Counted from the first letter of the stretch, positions 18,733 through 28,821 are shown. The stretch: DNA of 64,000 nt from Cellvibrionales bacterium UBA7375 (GCA_949487135.1 CATAJQ010000047.1:38221-102220); one strand, 5' to 3'. A program made the numbers and translations. Notes: generated from the letters alone by a model not told the origin.

Positions 18733-20400
18733 TTAGTCCTTTAGTGCTTTGTGTCGCAAACGCTTAGGTTGAGTATCGCCACCTTGGCGTTTAATTAAAT
18801 CTTCATGATAGTCGCTATAGTTGCCTTCGAAGAAGGTGACATCGCCGCTATCTTCATAGGCAAGAATATGGGTCGACACTCTATCTAGGAACCATCTATC
18901 GTGAGAGATAACTAATACACAGCCCGGGAACGATAGTATGGCCTCTTCAAGGGCGCGCAAGGTTTCGATATCTAAATCATTTGACGGCTCATCGAGTAAG
19001 AGTACATTGGCACCCTGTTTTAGTGTGTTGGCCAGATGAAGGCGTCCGCGCTCACCACCTGATAGCTCGCCAACACGTTTTTGCTGATCGGTACCTTTAA
19101 AGTTAAAACGGCCGACATAGGCTCTGGATGAAACCTCGTAATTATTGCCAATTTTTAAGGTATCTAAGCCGCCAGAAATGGCTTCCCAGACACTATGGTT
19201 ATCATTTAGCGCGTCGCGTGTTTGTTCGACATAGGCAACCTTGACTGTTTCGCCGAGGTCGATTGATCCGCTATCGGGCGTCTCTGTACCGGCAATCATT
19301 CTAAAAAGGGTTGATTTACCTGCACCATTACCACCGATAATGCCAACAATTGCGCCTTTGGGGATAAATAGTGATAAGTCCTCAATCAGCATTTTATTGC
19401 CGTAGGCTTTAGAGACATTATTGAGTTCAATGACCTTATCGCCAAGTCGCTGCCCTGGTGCTATATATATTTCGTTGGTTTCATTGCGGGTTTGGAAATC
19501 TTGCGCATTAAGCTCTTCAAAGCGAGCTAAACGCGCCTTGCTTTTAGCCTGCCTGCCTTTGGGGTTTTGCCTAACCCATTCGAGTTCCTGTTTAAGGGCT
19601 CGCTGTCGAGAAACTTCTTGTTTAGCTTCAATTTTGAGTCGCTGCTCTTTATTCTCTAGCCAAGTAGAGTAATTACCCTCGTGAGGAATACCGTGACCGC
19701 GATCAAGCTCTAATATCCAGCCGGCAACGTTATCGAGAAAGTATCGATCGTGAGTAACAGCAACCACAGTTCCGGTAAACTGTTCGAGAAATTTCTCAAG
19801 CCAGAAAACAGATTCAGCATCCAAGTGGTTGGTCGGCTCATCAAGTAGCAGCATATCCGGTCGAGAGAGTAGAAGACGACAGAGTGCTACACGACGTTTC
19901 TCACCGCCAGAGAGATTGTCAATAGCAGCATCCCATGGCGGAAGACGCAAGGCATCTGCTGCAACGTCGAGGGTATGCTCTAAATTATGCGCATCCCAAG
20001 CATCAATTACTGATTCATAGTCAGCTTGTTTTTTGGCTAAGGCATCAAAATCTGCATCCGGTGCGGCGTAATCGAGGTAGACCTGCTCAAGTCCTTTAAG
20101 CGCATCAACTGCGTCTCTTACACCGTCTTCAACATTACCTCTTACGTCCTTAGAGGGATCGAGTTGGGGCTCCTGTGGCAGATAACCAATGTTAATATCC
20201 GCCATTGGGCGCGCTTCACCCTGAATATCAGCATCCAATCCTGCCATAATTTTTAACAGGGTAGACTTACCCGAGCCATTAAGACCTAAAACGCCAATTT
20301 TAGCGCCGGGGAAGAAGGAAAGAGAGATGTCTTTTAAGATTTCCCGCTTGGGGGGAACAATTTTCCCCACTTGATTCATTGTGTAAACGTATTGAGTCAT
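18733..20400 (-). CDS. ettA: Energy-dependent translational throttle protein EttA (ABC-F)
   Basis: Two ABC domains, MTQYVYTMNQVGKIVPPKREILKDISLSFFPGAKIGVLGLNGSGKSTLLK, two LSGGE signatures. Confidence 0.96.
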   Translation of the reverse strand: MTQYVYTMNQVGKIVPPKREILKDISLSFFPGAKIGVLGLNGSGKSTLLKIMAGLDADIQGEARPMADINIGYLPQEPQLDPSKDVRGNVEDGVRDAVDALKGLEQVYLDYAAPDADFDALAKKQADYESVIDAWDAHNLEHTLDVAADALRLPPWDAAIDNLSGGEKRRVALCRLLLSRPDMLLLDEPTNHLDAESVFWLEKFLEQFTGTVVAVTHDRYFLDNVAGWILELDRGHGIPHEGNYSTWLENKEQRLKIEAKQEVSRQRALKQELEWVRQNPKGRQAKSKARLARFEELNAQDFQTRNETNEIYIAPGQRLGDKVIELNNVSKAYGNKMLIEDLSLFIPKGAIVGIIGGNGAGKSTLFRMIAGTETPDSGSIDLGETVKVAYVEQTRDALNDNHSVWEAISGGLDTLKIGNNYEVSSRAYVGRFNFKGTDQQKRVGELSGGERGRLHLANTLKQGANVLLLDEPSNDLDIETLRALEEAILSFPGCVLVISHDRWFLDRVSTHILAYEDSGDVTFFEGNYSDYHEDLIKRQGGDTQPKRLRHKALKD

Positions 20401-20637
20401 AAATGAGTAATCAACTTTTAGAGTATTTAAGTTAGTGTAGTGAGTAACTATTATTTTTTTCTTTAAACGCTAAATTTTGCTAAATCTACCACATATAGGG
20501 GTATTTTATATTAAAAACCGCTACATCTGTTATTTGAATAAGGGTTTTTTTTACTGGTTTAACGTGATAGGGTGGGCTCGTGTCGAAAAAGGCATACATA
20601 TGTAACAATAAATAAATAAAATATATGGGGTAACAGC

Positions 20638-20955
20638 ATGAGTGCATTAAAAATTGTACGTCTATTATCAATTGCAGTTGCAGTAGTTGGAGCTTTCGTC
20701 GCAATTCCAGAAGCCGCGTTAGTTATGGCAGTTTTAGGTTTAGTCGGCGGTTATATGGCAGACGAAGCAGATAAAAGCAATAGAACCTACTTTCTTGTAT
20801 TCGCAGTAGCATTAGGCACAGTGTCTGGTGCAGCTGGTGCTTTACCAGTAGTAGGTGGTCCAATCAGTGATATTATGGCAAACCTAAGCACGATCGTTAA
20901 TGCAGCCGCTCTAGCTGTAATTCTTAACGCAGTTAAGGATAGAGTATCTGAGTAA
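20638..20955 (+). CDS. Small predicted multi-TM membrane protein, unknown function
   Basis: 105 aa, three to four hydrophobic segments, ggggtaa SD before ATG, own strong terminator; stand-alone gene. Confidence 0.8.
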   Translation: MSALKIVRLLSIAVAVVGAFVAIPEAALVMAVLGLVGGYMADEADKSNRTYFLVFAVALGTVSGAAGALPVVGGPISDIMANLSTIVNAAALAVILNAVKDRVSE

Positions 20956-20971
20956 GTTGTTACATTCAGAG

Positions 20972-21003
20972 AAAACCCCGCGCTTTTAGCGCGGGTTTTT
21001 TTT
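20972..21003 (+). terminator. Rho-independent terminator of the 105-aa gene
   Basis: aaaacCCCGCGCT-TTT-AGCGCGGGtttttttt. Confidence 0.92.
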
Positions 21004-21015
21004 GCCCATCATTTT

Positions 21016-22242
21016 TTACGATTTAAGGTTCTCAAAGGTCATTCCTGCTGAGGCAACTAATCGATCAATAAGTTGGTTATTCATTGCGGTAGCGGGCGTC
21101 CAAAAGCCCCCTGGAAGCTCTGACTTACTGATATCAAACGCCATACAAAGACCTGCCTGAGTTAGCATCCTGGCGGTGCATCCATAGCCTGGGTCCCTAT
21201 CGCCAGTGACCTTTATGGTAATAGACTGTTGTTGATGTTTGCCAATTATTCGCAGATCAAAAAAGCCATTTTGTTGTTGCTTAGGGCTGGGTCCCTGACC
21301 GGGTTTTGGCAAAAGAAATTTTTGCAGTAAAAAGCGTAAGAACTTATTCTTAGCACCTAGCGCAAATCCGCCCAAACCAAGGGTAACAGCCCAGGCACGA
21401 AAATATCCTTTCCGACCTTTCCCGGTTAATACCGCTTCACCATAGGTAAAATCGTCTGGACCATCTGGTTGAAGATTATTCGATCTTAAAACAATGCGGC
21501 TATTGATGGTCTCCATAATAAAGGGCGCAGACCAAGCATTAAAATCCTTATCAAAAGTTGGCTTTAAGATTCGCGGCTGTTTAACGGTTGATATCTGTGG
21601 TTGGCATAGTAAATAGGGGTTGCCCATTTTGCGCCGCAATGAGGGGTCTTGTTTAACCGCTTTCGCCATCTCAATGCCACTAGCTACAGTGCCGCCGGAG
21701 ACACCTCCCTTCATTGCTTTCACTCGCAGCCGAACATGGCTACAGGTAGTGCCAAATTTTTGCTGACTTATTTGCTGTAGAAAATACACCCCAAGGTCAG
21801 AGGGGATTGAATCAAACCCACAACAGTTAATAATTCGGGCGCCGGTTTTTTGTGCTCTCAATTGATACTTGTCGAGCATTTTTTTAATCCAGTAAGCCTC
21901 ACCGGTAAGGTCGCAGTAATCATTGCCATTGTTGACGCAGGCCTCGACTAGGGATTCACCATACAGGGCATAGGGTCCAACGGTTGATATTACAACACGC
22001 GCCTGCTGACACATCTTGGTTAGGCTGGCCGAATCCGAGCTATCTGCCACTATAATTGGAATGCCTTCAGCCCCAGGACCCAGCTCAGTTTTTAATTGCT
22101 GTAACTTTTTTGCCGAGCGACCAGCAATACCCCATTTAATATTGTTGCCCAGGCCAATTTCGGTTAGAAGCGTTTGCGTAGTGATTTTTCCGACAAAACT
22201 GGTAGCACCGAATAAAATTATGTCGAGAGATTGGCTATCCAT
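21016..22242 (-). CDS. Saccharopine dehydrogenase-like NAD(P)-binding protein (trans-acting enoyl reductase type)
   Basis: DIILFGATSFVGKITTQTLL..., CGFDSIPSDLGVYFLQ motif. Confidence 0.85.
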   Translation of the reverse strand: MDSQSLDIILFGATSFVGKITTQTLLTEIGLGNNIKWGIAGRSAKKLQQLKTELGPGAEGIPIIVADSSDSASLTKMCQQARVVISTVGPYALYGESLVEACVNNGNDYCDLTGEAYWIKKMLDKYQLRAQKTGARIINCCGFDSIPSDLGVYFLQQISQQKFGTTCSHVRLRVKAMKGGVSGGTVASGIEMAKAVKQDPSLRRKMGNPYLLCQPQISTVKQPRILKPTFDKDFNAWSAPFIMETINSRIVLRSNNLQPDGPDDFTYGEAVLTGKGRKGYFRAWAVTLGLGGFALGAKNKFLRFLLQKFLLPKPGQGPSPKQQQNGFFDLRIIGKHQQQSITIKVTGDRDPGYGCTARMLTQAGLCMAFDISKSELPGGFWTPATAMNNQLIDRLVASAGMTFENLKS

Positions 22243-22312
22243 TGTTAAAATCCTTGTACTGAGTGCAATGGTATTATTGTCATGAAAGCCAAATTATAAA
22301 TGGATCTGTTAA

Positions 22313-22939
22313 ATGTTGCCCATTCTATATTCTTTTAGACGTTGCCCCTATGCTATAAGGGCGCGAATGGCTATAGCTTATGCCAGTATAACCCTTGAGC
22401 TGCGAGAAGTCGCACTGGCCAATAAACCCGCAGCAATGTTGGCTATATCGCCAAAGGGAACTGTACCGGTATTACAGTTGAGCGATAGAGTGATTGATGA
22501 AAGTGTAGAGGTAATGAGATGGGCATTAAGCCAATCTGATCCAGAGAATTGGTTAGCCTTACATAGCCAGCAAGAGCAATCAACGCTTATTGATGAAAAC
22601 GATAATGAGTTTAAACAGTGGTTAGATAAATATAAATACTGGGATCGATACCCTGAGCAATCACAACAAGACTATCGAAAAAAGGCAGAAAAATTTTTAT
22701 CTAATTTAGAGCTGCGCTTGCAGCATAATAGCTATTTGCTTGGCAATAATATATGTATGGCAGATATCGCTATTTTTCCGTTTATTAGGCAGTTTGCGTT
22801 TGTTGATAAACCTTGGTTTGATGATGCCGATTACCCCTCAGTTCAGCGTTGGTTAAATCAATTCTTACAATCGAAGCTGTTTGAGCAAGTCATGGTAAAG
22901 CAAGCGCTATGGCAGAAGTCTAACGATCAACCTAAATAG
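22313..22939 (+). CDS. Glutathione S-transferase family protein
   Basis: LYSFRRCPYAIRARMAI...PKGTVPVLQL..VIDES; C-terminal helical GST domain. Confidence 0.88.
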   Translation: MLPILYSFRRCPYAIRARMAIAYASITLELREVALANKPAAMLAISPKGTVPVLQLSDRVIDESVEVMRWALSQSDPENWLALHSQQEQSTLIDENDNEFKQWLDKYKYWDRYPEQSQQDYRKKAEKFLSNLELRLQHNSYLLGNNICMADIAIFPFIRQFAFVDKPWFDDADYPSVQRWLNQFLQSKLFEQVMVKQALWQKSNDQPK

Positions 22940-23032
22940 GTTTTTCCCCGCCAGTTAGCCCTTTAGGCTAGAATGGCTGAGTCTGTCTAATTGCAGATAA
23001 TTTTTTAATAGTTAACCCTGTGGATTTCACCC

Positions 23033-24877
23033 ATGTTTGGTTTTTTTGAGCGTCGGGTTGATCCCTTTCCAGAGGAAGCTCCCAAGCAACCTCCCAAAGG
23101 GATTTACCAGTTTTGTCGATACTTTACCAAGGGCCTAGAGCCTTGGTTGATTATTATGGCAATACTGACAGCCCTAGTCGCCGTAGCAGAAGCCTCATTA
23201 TTCGGGGTTTTAGGCAAAGTGGTAGACCTTTTGGTGGCTAGTGACTCCGAGTCTTTTATCGAAGACTCATGGACTTCAATTGTTGTAATTTCAGTTTTTA
23301 TACTAATTGTTATTCCAATACTCGCAAGTCTTCATTCGTTGGTTGTTCACCAAACCTTGATGGGAAATTTTCCAATGGCAGTGCGATGGATAGCACATCG
23401 CTACTTACTCAATCAAAGCTATGGTTTTTTTCAAAATGAATTTAGTGGTCGTATTGCTACCAAAGTAATGCAAACAGCACTAGCGGTTCGTGAATCGGTT
23501 ATGAAGCTGTTAGATGTTATTTTATTTGTCACTGTCTATGTGATAACTATGTTGGTTCTGATTGCCAGTGCCGACCTAAGGTTATGCTTACCGCTATTAA
23601 TATGGTTAATTCTGTATATTGGGTTACAGCTAATATTTGTGCCAAAGTTAAAAAATATTTCACAGATACAGGCTAACTCTAGATCTACCATGACTGGCCG
23701 TATTATTGATAGTTACACCAATATAGTCACCCTGAAGTTATTTTCTTTTTCATCCAGAGAGTCGCAATACGTCAAAGAGGGAATGACGGAATTCCTTAAT
23801 ACAGTTCATCCACAGATGCGCTTGGTTACAGGACTTAATATCTGTTTATGGATTATTAATATGCTGCTGGTGTTTAGCACCTTAGCCCTAGGCATCTATC
23901 TGTGGATGCAGCAATCCATTACCGCAGGTGCTATTGCTGTAGTGATTAGTTTAGCGCTGAGACTTTCGGGTATGTCTCATTGGATTGTATGGGAAATTGG
24001 CAACTTATTTGAAAATTTAGGCACAGTACAGGATGGTATTAATACCCTGTCAGAGCCTCAAATGGTGTTAGATCAAGACAATGCCAAGAAAATTGAGGTC
24101 ACTGCCGGCAAGATTGAATTTCAAGATGTTAAATTTAGTTATATCAATAATGAACAATTACCGACCTATGCGGTGTTTGACGCGCTATCTCTTCAGGTCA
24201 ATGCGGGGGAGCGTGTGGGTGTTGTGGGAAGAAGTGGTGCTGGTAAGTCGACATTAATTAATCTGCTTTTACGCTTTTACGATATTCAGCAGGGTACCAT
24301 TGCTATTGATGATCAGGATATAAAAACGGTTCAGCAGGAGAGTTTGCGCGAGAATATTGCGGTAGTCACTCAGGATACTTCGCTGTTGCATCGTTCGGTG
24401 AGAGAAAATATTTTATTTGGTCGACCCAATGCTACCGAAGAAGAAATGATTGAGGCGGCAAAAAAAGCGGAAGCTCATGATTTTATTTTAAAACTCAGGG
24501 ACGTTGCCGGAAGATCGGGTTACGACGCACATGTGGGTGAGCGGGGAGTTTCTTTATCGGGTGGTCAGCGTCAGCGCATCGCCATTGCGCGAGTGATTTT
24601 AAAAGACGCGCCGATCTTGATTATGGATGAGGCTACCTCTGCCCTTGATTCTGAAATTGAATCAGCTATTCAGAAAAGCCTGTATCAACTAATGCAAGGA
24701 AAAACAGTGATCGCAATAGCACATCGGCTGTCTACTATAGCTGCAATGGATCGACTGATTGTATTCGATGAGGGTGAAATTATAGAGCAGGGAACACATC
24801 AACAATTGATGCAGTCACAGGGCGTCTATGCACAGTTGTGGCATCATCAATCAGGTGGGTTTTTGGGTGTTGAATAG
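23033..24877 (+). CDS. ABC transporter, fused permease/ATP-binding (exporter type)
   Basis: TMD plus NBD: GRSGAGKSTLINLLLRFYD, LSGGQRQRIAIARVILKDAPILIMDEATSALDSE. Confidence 0.93.
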   Translation: MFGFFERRVDPFPEEAPKQPPKGIYQFCRYFTKGLEPWLIIMAILTALVAVAEASLFGVLGKVVDLLVASDSESFIEDSWTSIVVISVFILIVIPILASLHSLVVHQTLMGNFPMAVRWIAHRYLLNQSYGFFQNEFSGRIATKVMQTALAVRESVMKLLDVILFVTVYVITMLVLIASADLRLCLPLLIWLILYIGLQLIFVPKLKNISQIQANSRSTMTGRIIDSYTNIVTLKLFSFSSRESQYVKEGMTEFLNTVHPQMRLVTGLNICLWIINMLLVFSTLALGIYLWMQQSITAGAIAVVISLALRLSGMSHWIVWEIGNLFENLGTVQDGINTLSEPQMVLDQDNAKKIEVTAGKIEFQDVKFSYINNEQLPTYAVFDALSLQVNAGERVGVVGRSGAGKSTLINLLLRFYDIQQGTIAIDDQDIKTVQQESLRENIAVVTQDTSLLHRSVRENILFGRPNATEEEMIEAAKKAEAHDFILKLRDVAGRSGYDAHVGERGVSLSGGQRQRIAIARVILKDAPILIMDEATSALDSEIESAIQKSLYQLMQGKTVIAIAHRLSTIAAMDRLIVFDEGEIIEQGTHQQLMQSQGVYAQLWHHQSGGFLGVE

Positions 24878-24956
24878 GCAGTTTTAACGAAGTTACTGCG
24901 ATACGGCACAGATACACAAAAACAATAAAAACTTTACTGGAGCTAAGGGTGTTAGC

Positions 24957-25502
24957 TTGTTAGGATTCATTCATCGGCCAAAAAAATTAAAAAGTACAAT
25001 GAAAGATCTCCTTTTATTAGTAAACCATAGATTTAGTGCGCTAATTCAACAGCTTCAGCTGATGCGTCAAACGCCGCAAGCTGAGGTAGAGCCATCTTTG
25101 GCTGATACTGTGGATGCAAAATCTGTATTGATGGCAGATGTGATGATAGAGGGCGAGTTGCACTGTGATAAAAACCTCGTGATTGATGGCCAGTTCAAAG
25201 GCACTATTTCGGCGGAAAATAATACGGTCGCAATTGGATCAAATGCAATAGTCTATGCCGATATCAGCGCTAATAAGGTAGTGATACAGGGCGTAATAAA
25301 GGGTGATATTAAAGCTAAAAATACTGTGGTACTGAGCGCAAGTGCTAGGGTCAGTGGCAATATTCAAGCCGCTGTGGTTGACTTAGAACATGGCGCGCGA
25401 TTTAAAGGTATTATAGAAATGGATCCTCCGCAAGAAGAGGCCATTGATGTATCAGCAGAGCAAGCCCCGAAAGCCGTAACTGCGGCTATGGAGCCGGGCT
25501 AA
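24957..25502 (+). CDS. Bactofilin family polymer-forming protein
   Basis: DUF583-like beta-helix core: ADVMIEGELHCDKNLVIDGQFKGTISAENNTVAIGSNAIVYADISANKVVIQGVIKGDIKAKNTVVLSASARVSGNI. TTG start likely (AAGGG upstream). Confidence 0.9.
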   Translation: MLGFIHRPKKLKSTMKDLLLLVNHRFSALIQQLQLMRQTPQAEVEPSLADTVDAKSVLMADVMIEGELHCDKNLVIDGQFKGTISAENNTVAIGSNAIVYADISANKVVIQGVIKGDIKAKNTVVLSASARVSGNIQAAVVDLEHGARFKGIIEMDPPQEEAIDVSAEQAPKAVTAAMEPG

Positions 25503-25539
25503 ATTTCATAATACTGTCTTATTTAAAGAGCATAAGCCA

Positions 25540-26145
25540 ATGCCAGAAACACAACAGCTAGATATAGAGAGCAATATTCTGTCTTCCTCACTTCTTGTTG
25601 GGTTATTCAATCAGATTATGGATGATAAAACAGTTGTGGTGTTGGATATGGGCTTAGCTAGCGCTGCATCGGTTAGTTTTTTTGGCCAGACCAAATGTAG
25701 ATTGCAATACACTGGCTTGATTAACTCAGAGATCGAAAAATACAACGATCAAGAGCTATCCCATGCCGAGCGCGTGGCTCTATTTAAAAATGATTTAAAT
25801 CTTCAAGCAAATATTAAGATCGATATTGTTTTATTTTGGGATCTGTTTTGCTATCTAAATGCTTCGGCTATAGCGGCACTATTAGAAGTACTAATGCCAA
25901 ACCTACATGGCAGAACCAAAGCTCATAGTATTGGCCTGCTTAATGCGCGCCAAAAAATGCAGTACTCAGAGTATGGAATACAATCCATTGATCAGCTTTG
26001 GCAACAGCCATGTAGTGCAGTTCAGCCCAATGTTTATGCGCATACACGGCATGATTTTAGCAGAATATTAAATTATCTAACCATTGATAGAAGCTGTTTG
26101 TTATCGGGTAATAGAGTCGAAAATCTATTAATGATTAATACCTAA
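25540..26145 (+). CDS. Hypothetical protein, possible degenerate methyltransferase-like fold
   Basis: VVVLDMGLASAASVSFFG and IDIVLFWDLFCYLNASAIAALLEVLMPNLHGR weakly resemble class I SAM-methyltransferase motifs I and IV/post-I. Confidence 0.55.
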   Translation: MPETQQLDIESNILSSSLLVGLFNQIMDDKTVVVLDMGLASAASVSFFGQTKCRLQYTGLINSEIEKYNDQELSHAERVALFKNDLNLQANIKIDIVLFWDLFCYLNASAIAALLEVLMPNLHGRTKAHSIGLLNARQKMQYSEYGIQSIDQLWQQPCSAVQPNVYAHTRHDFSRILNYLTIDRSCLLSGNRVENLLMINT

Positions 26146-26160
26146 AAAGTGAGTTAAGCC

Positions 26161-26877
26161 ATGAAGCAGGGAATAATAATAGGGGCAAGTTCAGGTATAG
26201 GTTGGGAGCTAGCAGTTCAGCTTGCGGCTAAAGGCTATCAATTGGGGCTTGTAGCTAGGCGTCTAGAAAAGCTTGAGCTTTTGTCTAGCAGTCTTCCAGG
26301 GGATCATTTTGTTGTTCAAGCCGATGTGTCTCAGGCTGAGCAGGCTCAAAGCGCATTATCTGAGCTAATTGAAACAATGGGTAATGTTGAACTTATTGTT
26401 CTTAATTCAGGTGTTGGTCAGCAGGAGAAAAAACTCGACTGGGACATTGAGCGCGAAATGATAGATGTAAATATTCGCGGTTTTGCAGCGCTTACGGTTG
26501 TTTCAATGAATTACTTTCGACAGCGTGGCAATGGCCATGTAGTAGGTATTTCTTCTGTAGCTGCACATATGTCTGGTGGTTTAGCGCCAACCTATTCGGC
26601 AACTAAAGCCTTTGTTTCAAGTTATCTCAATGGTATGCGTTCGCGTGCTGAATATTCTAAGTTGCCTATTACTGTAACCACTGTAGAGCCGGGTTTTGTT
26701 GATACGCCTATGGTACAGGGAAGCCCAATTTGGACGGCGACGGTTGAAAAGGCGGTTGCACAGCTAGTGCCGGCAATACTTAACAAAAAAGGCCATATCT
26801 ATATTACCAAGCGTTGGCGATATGTAGCATGGCTATTGAACCTTATGCCAAAATGGTTGATGCGCCGATTATTTTAG
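26161..26877 (+). CDS. Short-chain dehydrogenase/reductase
   Basis: GASSGIGWELA cofactor motif, NSGVG, YSATKAF catalytic motif. Confidence 0.93.
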   Translation: MKQGIIIGASSGIGWELAVQLAAKGYQLGLVARRLEKLELLSSSLPGDHFVVQADVSQAEQAQSALSELIETMGNVELIVLNSGVGQQEKKLDWDIEREMIDVNIRGFAALTVVSMNYFRQRGNGHVVGISSVAAHMSGGLAPTYSATKAFVSSYLNGMRSRAEYSKLPITVTTVEPGFVDTPMVQGSPIWTATVEKAVAQLVPAILNKKGHIYITKRWRYVAWLLNLMPKWLMRRLF

Positions 26878-26900
26878 TCTGTTCTAATTTAGCGGCTAGC

Positions 26901-27635
26901 TTATTGTTTAAAGCTCGAATCTATTTTTTCAATCACTCGCGTTAGGGCATCAAACTCCAATCCACCCGCCGGTCCGCCCATAGCTTGTAGCTTTAAAAGC
27001 TGTGCAGTTTTGGCGAGTACATCATCGCTGACCGGTATGCTCGGCTTGCCTGTAGCGTCGGCAGCGACCTGAACTTCACAGGCGCGCTGTAATCCCCACA
27101 TAGTTTGAAATGCCTCGGGTATAGATCTGCCGCCAACCAACAAGCCATGATTGCGCAATATAAGAATATTTTTATCCGCTAGGCTTTTTACCAGTCGTGG
27201 CTTTTCATCATCCATAACCGTAATACCCTCGAAGTCGTGATAGGCAATGCGATTATTCAGTAGGGCTGAGTAAAAATTATCGGTTCGCAGGCCTTCTTTG
27301 GAACAGGCTATGGCCATCCCTTCAGTTGTGTGGGTATGGGCAATACAGTGAATATCAGGTCGGGCTGCATGTATCGCCGAGTGTATAACCATACCGGCTG
27401 GATTTACGTCATAGGGACTGTTATCGATCTTATTGCCGGCGATATCAACTTTAACCAAATTAGAAGCTGTGACTTCTGTGTAGTGCAAGCCATAGGGGTT
27501 AATTAAAAAGTGCTCATCATCGCCGGGTATTTTTACCGTGATATGGTTATAGATCATTTCTGACCAGCCCATATAATCAAATATTCTGTAGCAAGCAGCT
27601 AACTGTACTCTTAATTCAGATTCGGTGGTAGACAT
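26901..27635 (-). CDS. Class II aldolase/adducin family protein
   Basis: NHITVKIPGDDEHFLINPYGLHYTEVTASNLVKVD...HTHTTEGMA...LRNHGLLVGG. Confidence 0.92.
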   Translation of the reverse strand: MSTTESELRVQLAACYRIFDYMGWSEMIYNHITVKIPGDDEHFLINPYGLHYTEVTASNLVKVDIAGNKIDNSPYDVNPAGMVIHSAIHAARPDIHCIAHTHTTEGMAIACSKEGLRTDNFYSALLNNRIAYHDFEGITVMDDEKPRLVKSLADKNILILRNHGLLVGGRSIPEAFQTMWGLQRACEVQVAADATGKPSIPVSDDVLAKTAQLLKLQAMGGPAGGLEFDALTRVIEKIDSSFKQ

Positions 27636-27659
27636 AAGCGATTCCCCGTTAATTTATAA

Positions 27660-28652
27660 TTATAATATATCCTGTAGTTGCCCAGCAGCAGACCAGCCAG
27701 AGAGGACAGCACCCTCAAATCGTGGGCCAGCAAAGGCATCGCCGGCTAAGACTAAGGGTGGCATTTTAAGACCATCACTAACCAATAGACAGGCATCATT
27801 ATCAGTGATTATAGGTTTGCTATACAGCCAGCCATGTACTTGAAAATCTATTACATTGGCATCGCCAAATAGTGGTCTCGCTTTCTCAATTAATTCTCTA
27901 CCTACCGCTAATCTATCATGAGAAAAATGAGCCGCGCTATAGTTGCCGCTGGCATGAATGGTAATTGCCGGAATGGGTGACACGCCTTTTTTAGCATTAT
28001 CACTAATCCACGCAATAGGTCCCTGTTCAAGCGCTAGAGCGCCCGGGTCTGGTAGGTTAGTAGGGCCATCAAGAACTGCCATAACCGCAATACAGCTCTC
28101 ATATTGAATCTTTTGCAAACGCTCAAGAATGGGCGAGGGAAGTTGAGTATCGCCCTGATTTAGCAGCTCTAATGCCTGTGGCACAGGACTGGTGATAATA
28201 ACCGATCGCGCCTCAATAATCTTTTTGGACTCTAGTTGTACCCGCCATAGACATCCATCATGGCATAGGCTTTGCGCTCTAGTAGATTGCAAATGAGTTT
28301 GTTCTTTAGCCAGGTGCTTAGCAATGGATGCCATGGTTGGCACACCGCGATAACGGGGGTGACCATTGGGTTGTCCGGGGTAACTCTTGTACCACTGCTC
28401 GGCCACACCTGCTTTGATCCACTGGTTAACACAGGCTTGAAATTTCTCTGAGCGCGCAGTAAAAAATTGGGCGCCGTTATCAAACACAGCTTCACCAATG
28501 CGTCGCGCTGCGAGTCTGCCGCCAACGCCACGACCCTTATCGATAACCACAACATTCAACCCTTTGCTTGAAAGCTTTTTAGCGGCACTAAGACCGGCAA
28601 GACCTGAGCCTATAATTAGTGTGTCGACAGGGGGTGAATTGGGTTTTGTCAT
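27660..28652 (-). CDS. NAD(P)/FAD-dependent amine oxidase-like (renalase-like) protein
   Basis: TLIIGSGLAGLSAAKKLSSKGLNVVVIDKGRGVGGRLAARR; FDNGAQFFTAR; LAGDAFAGPRFEGAVLSGWSAA. Confidence 0.9.
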   Translation of the reverse strand: MTKPNSPPVDTLIIGSGLAGLSAAKKLSSKGLNVVVIDKGRGVGGRLAARRIGEAVFDNGAQFFTARSEKFQACVNQWIKAGVAEQWYKSYPGQPNGHPRYRGVPTMASIAKHLAKEQTHLQSTRAQSLCHDGCLWRVQLESKKIIEARSVIITSPVPQALELLNQGDTQLPSPILERLQKIQYESCIAVMAVLDGPTNLPDPGALALEQGPIAWISDNAKKGVSPIPAITIHASGNYSAAHFSHDRLAVGRELIEKARPLFGDANVIDFQVHGWLYSKPIITDNDACLLVSDGLKMPPLVLAGDAFAGPRFEGAVLSGWSAAGQLQDIL

Positions 28653-28654
28653 TT

Positions 28655-28807
28655 TTAAGATTTACCTAATTTTTGTGGTGAGCGTCGGCATCGCTCTGAA
28701 CAATACTTAACCTGCGCCCATGTTTTTTCCCACTTCTTACGCCATGCAAAAGGGCGCTCACACACGGGACAGGTTTTTTCTGGCAGATTTACTTTTTTAT
28801 GCGCCAT
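28655..28807 (-). CDS. DUF2256 small zinc-ribbon protein (absent from supplied ORF track)
   Basis: Hand translation: [50 protein letters not shown]. Confidence 0.9.
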   Translation of the reverse strand: MAHKKVNLPEKTCPVCERPFAWRKKWEKTWAQVKYCSERCRRSPQKLGKS

Positions 28808-28821
28808 AGCAACGGGTAGGA

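Noticed and set aside
20486-20704. 72-aa minus-strand ORF upstream of and overlapping the 105-aa gene
   Set aside because: AT-rich leader translation without SD or family features; more likely regulatory region.
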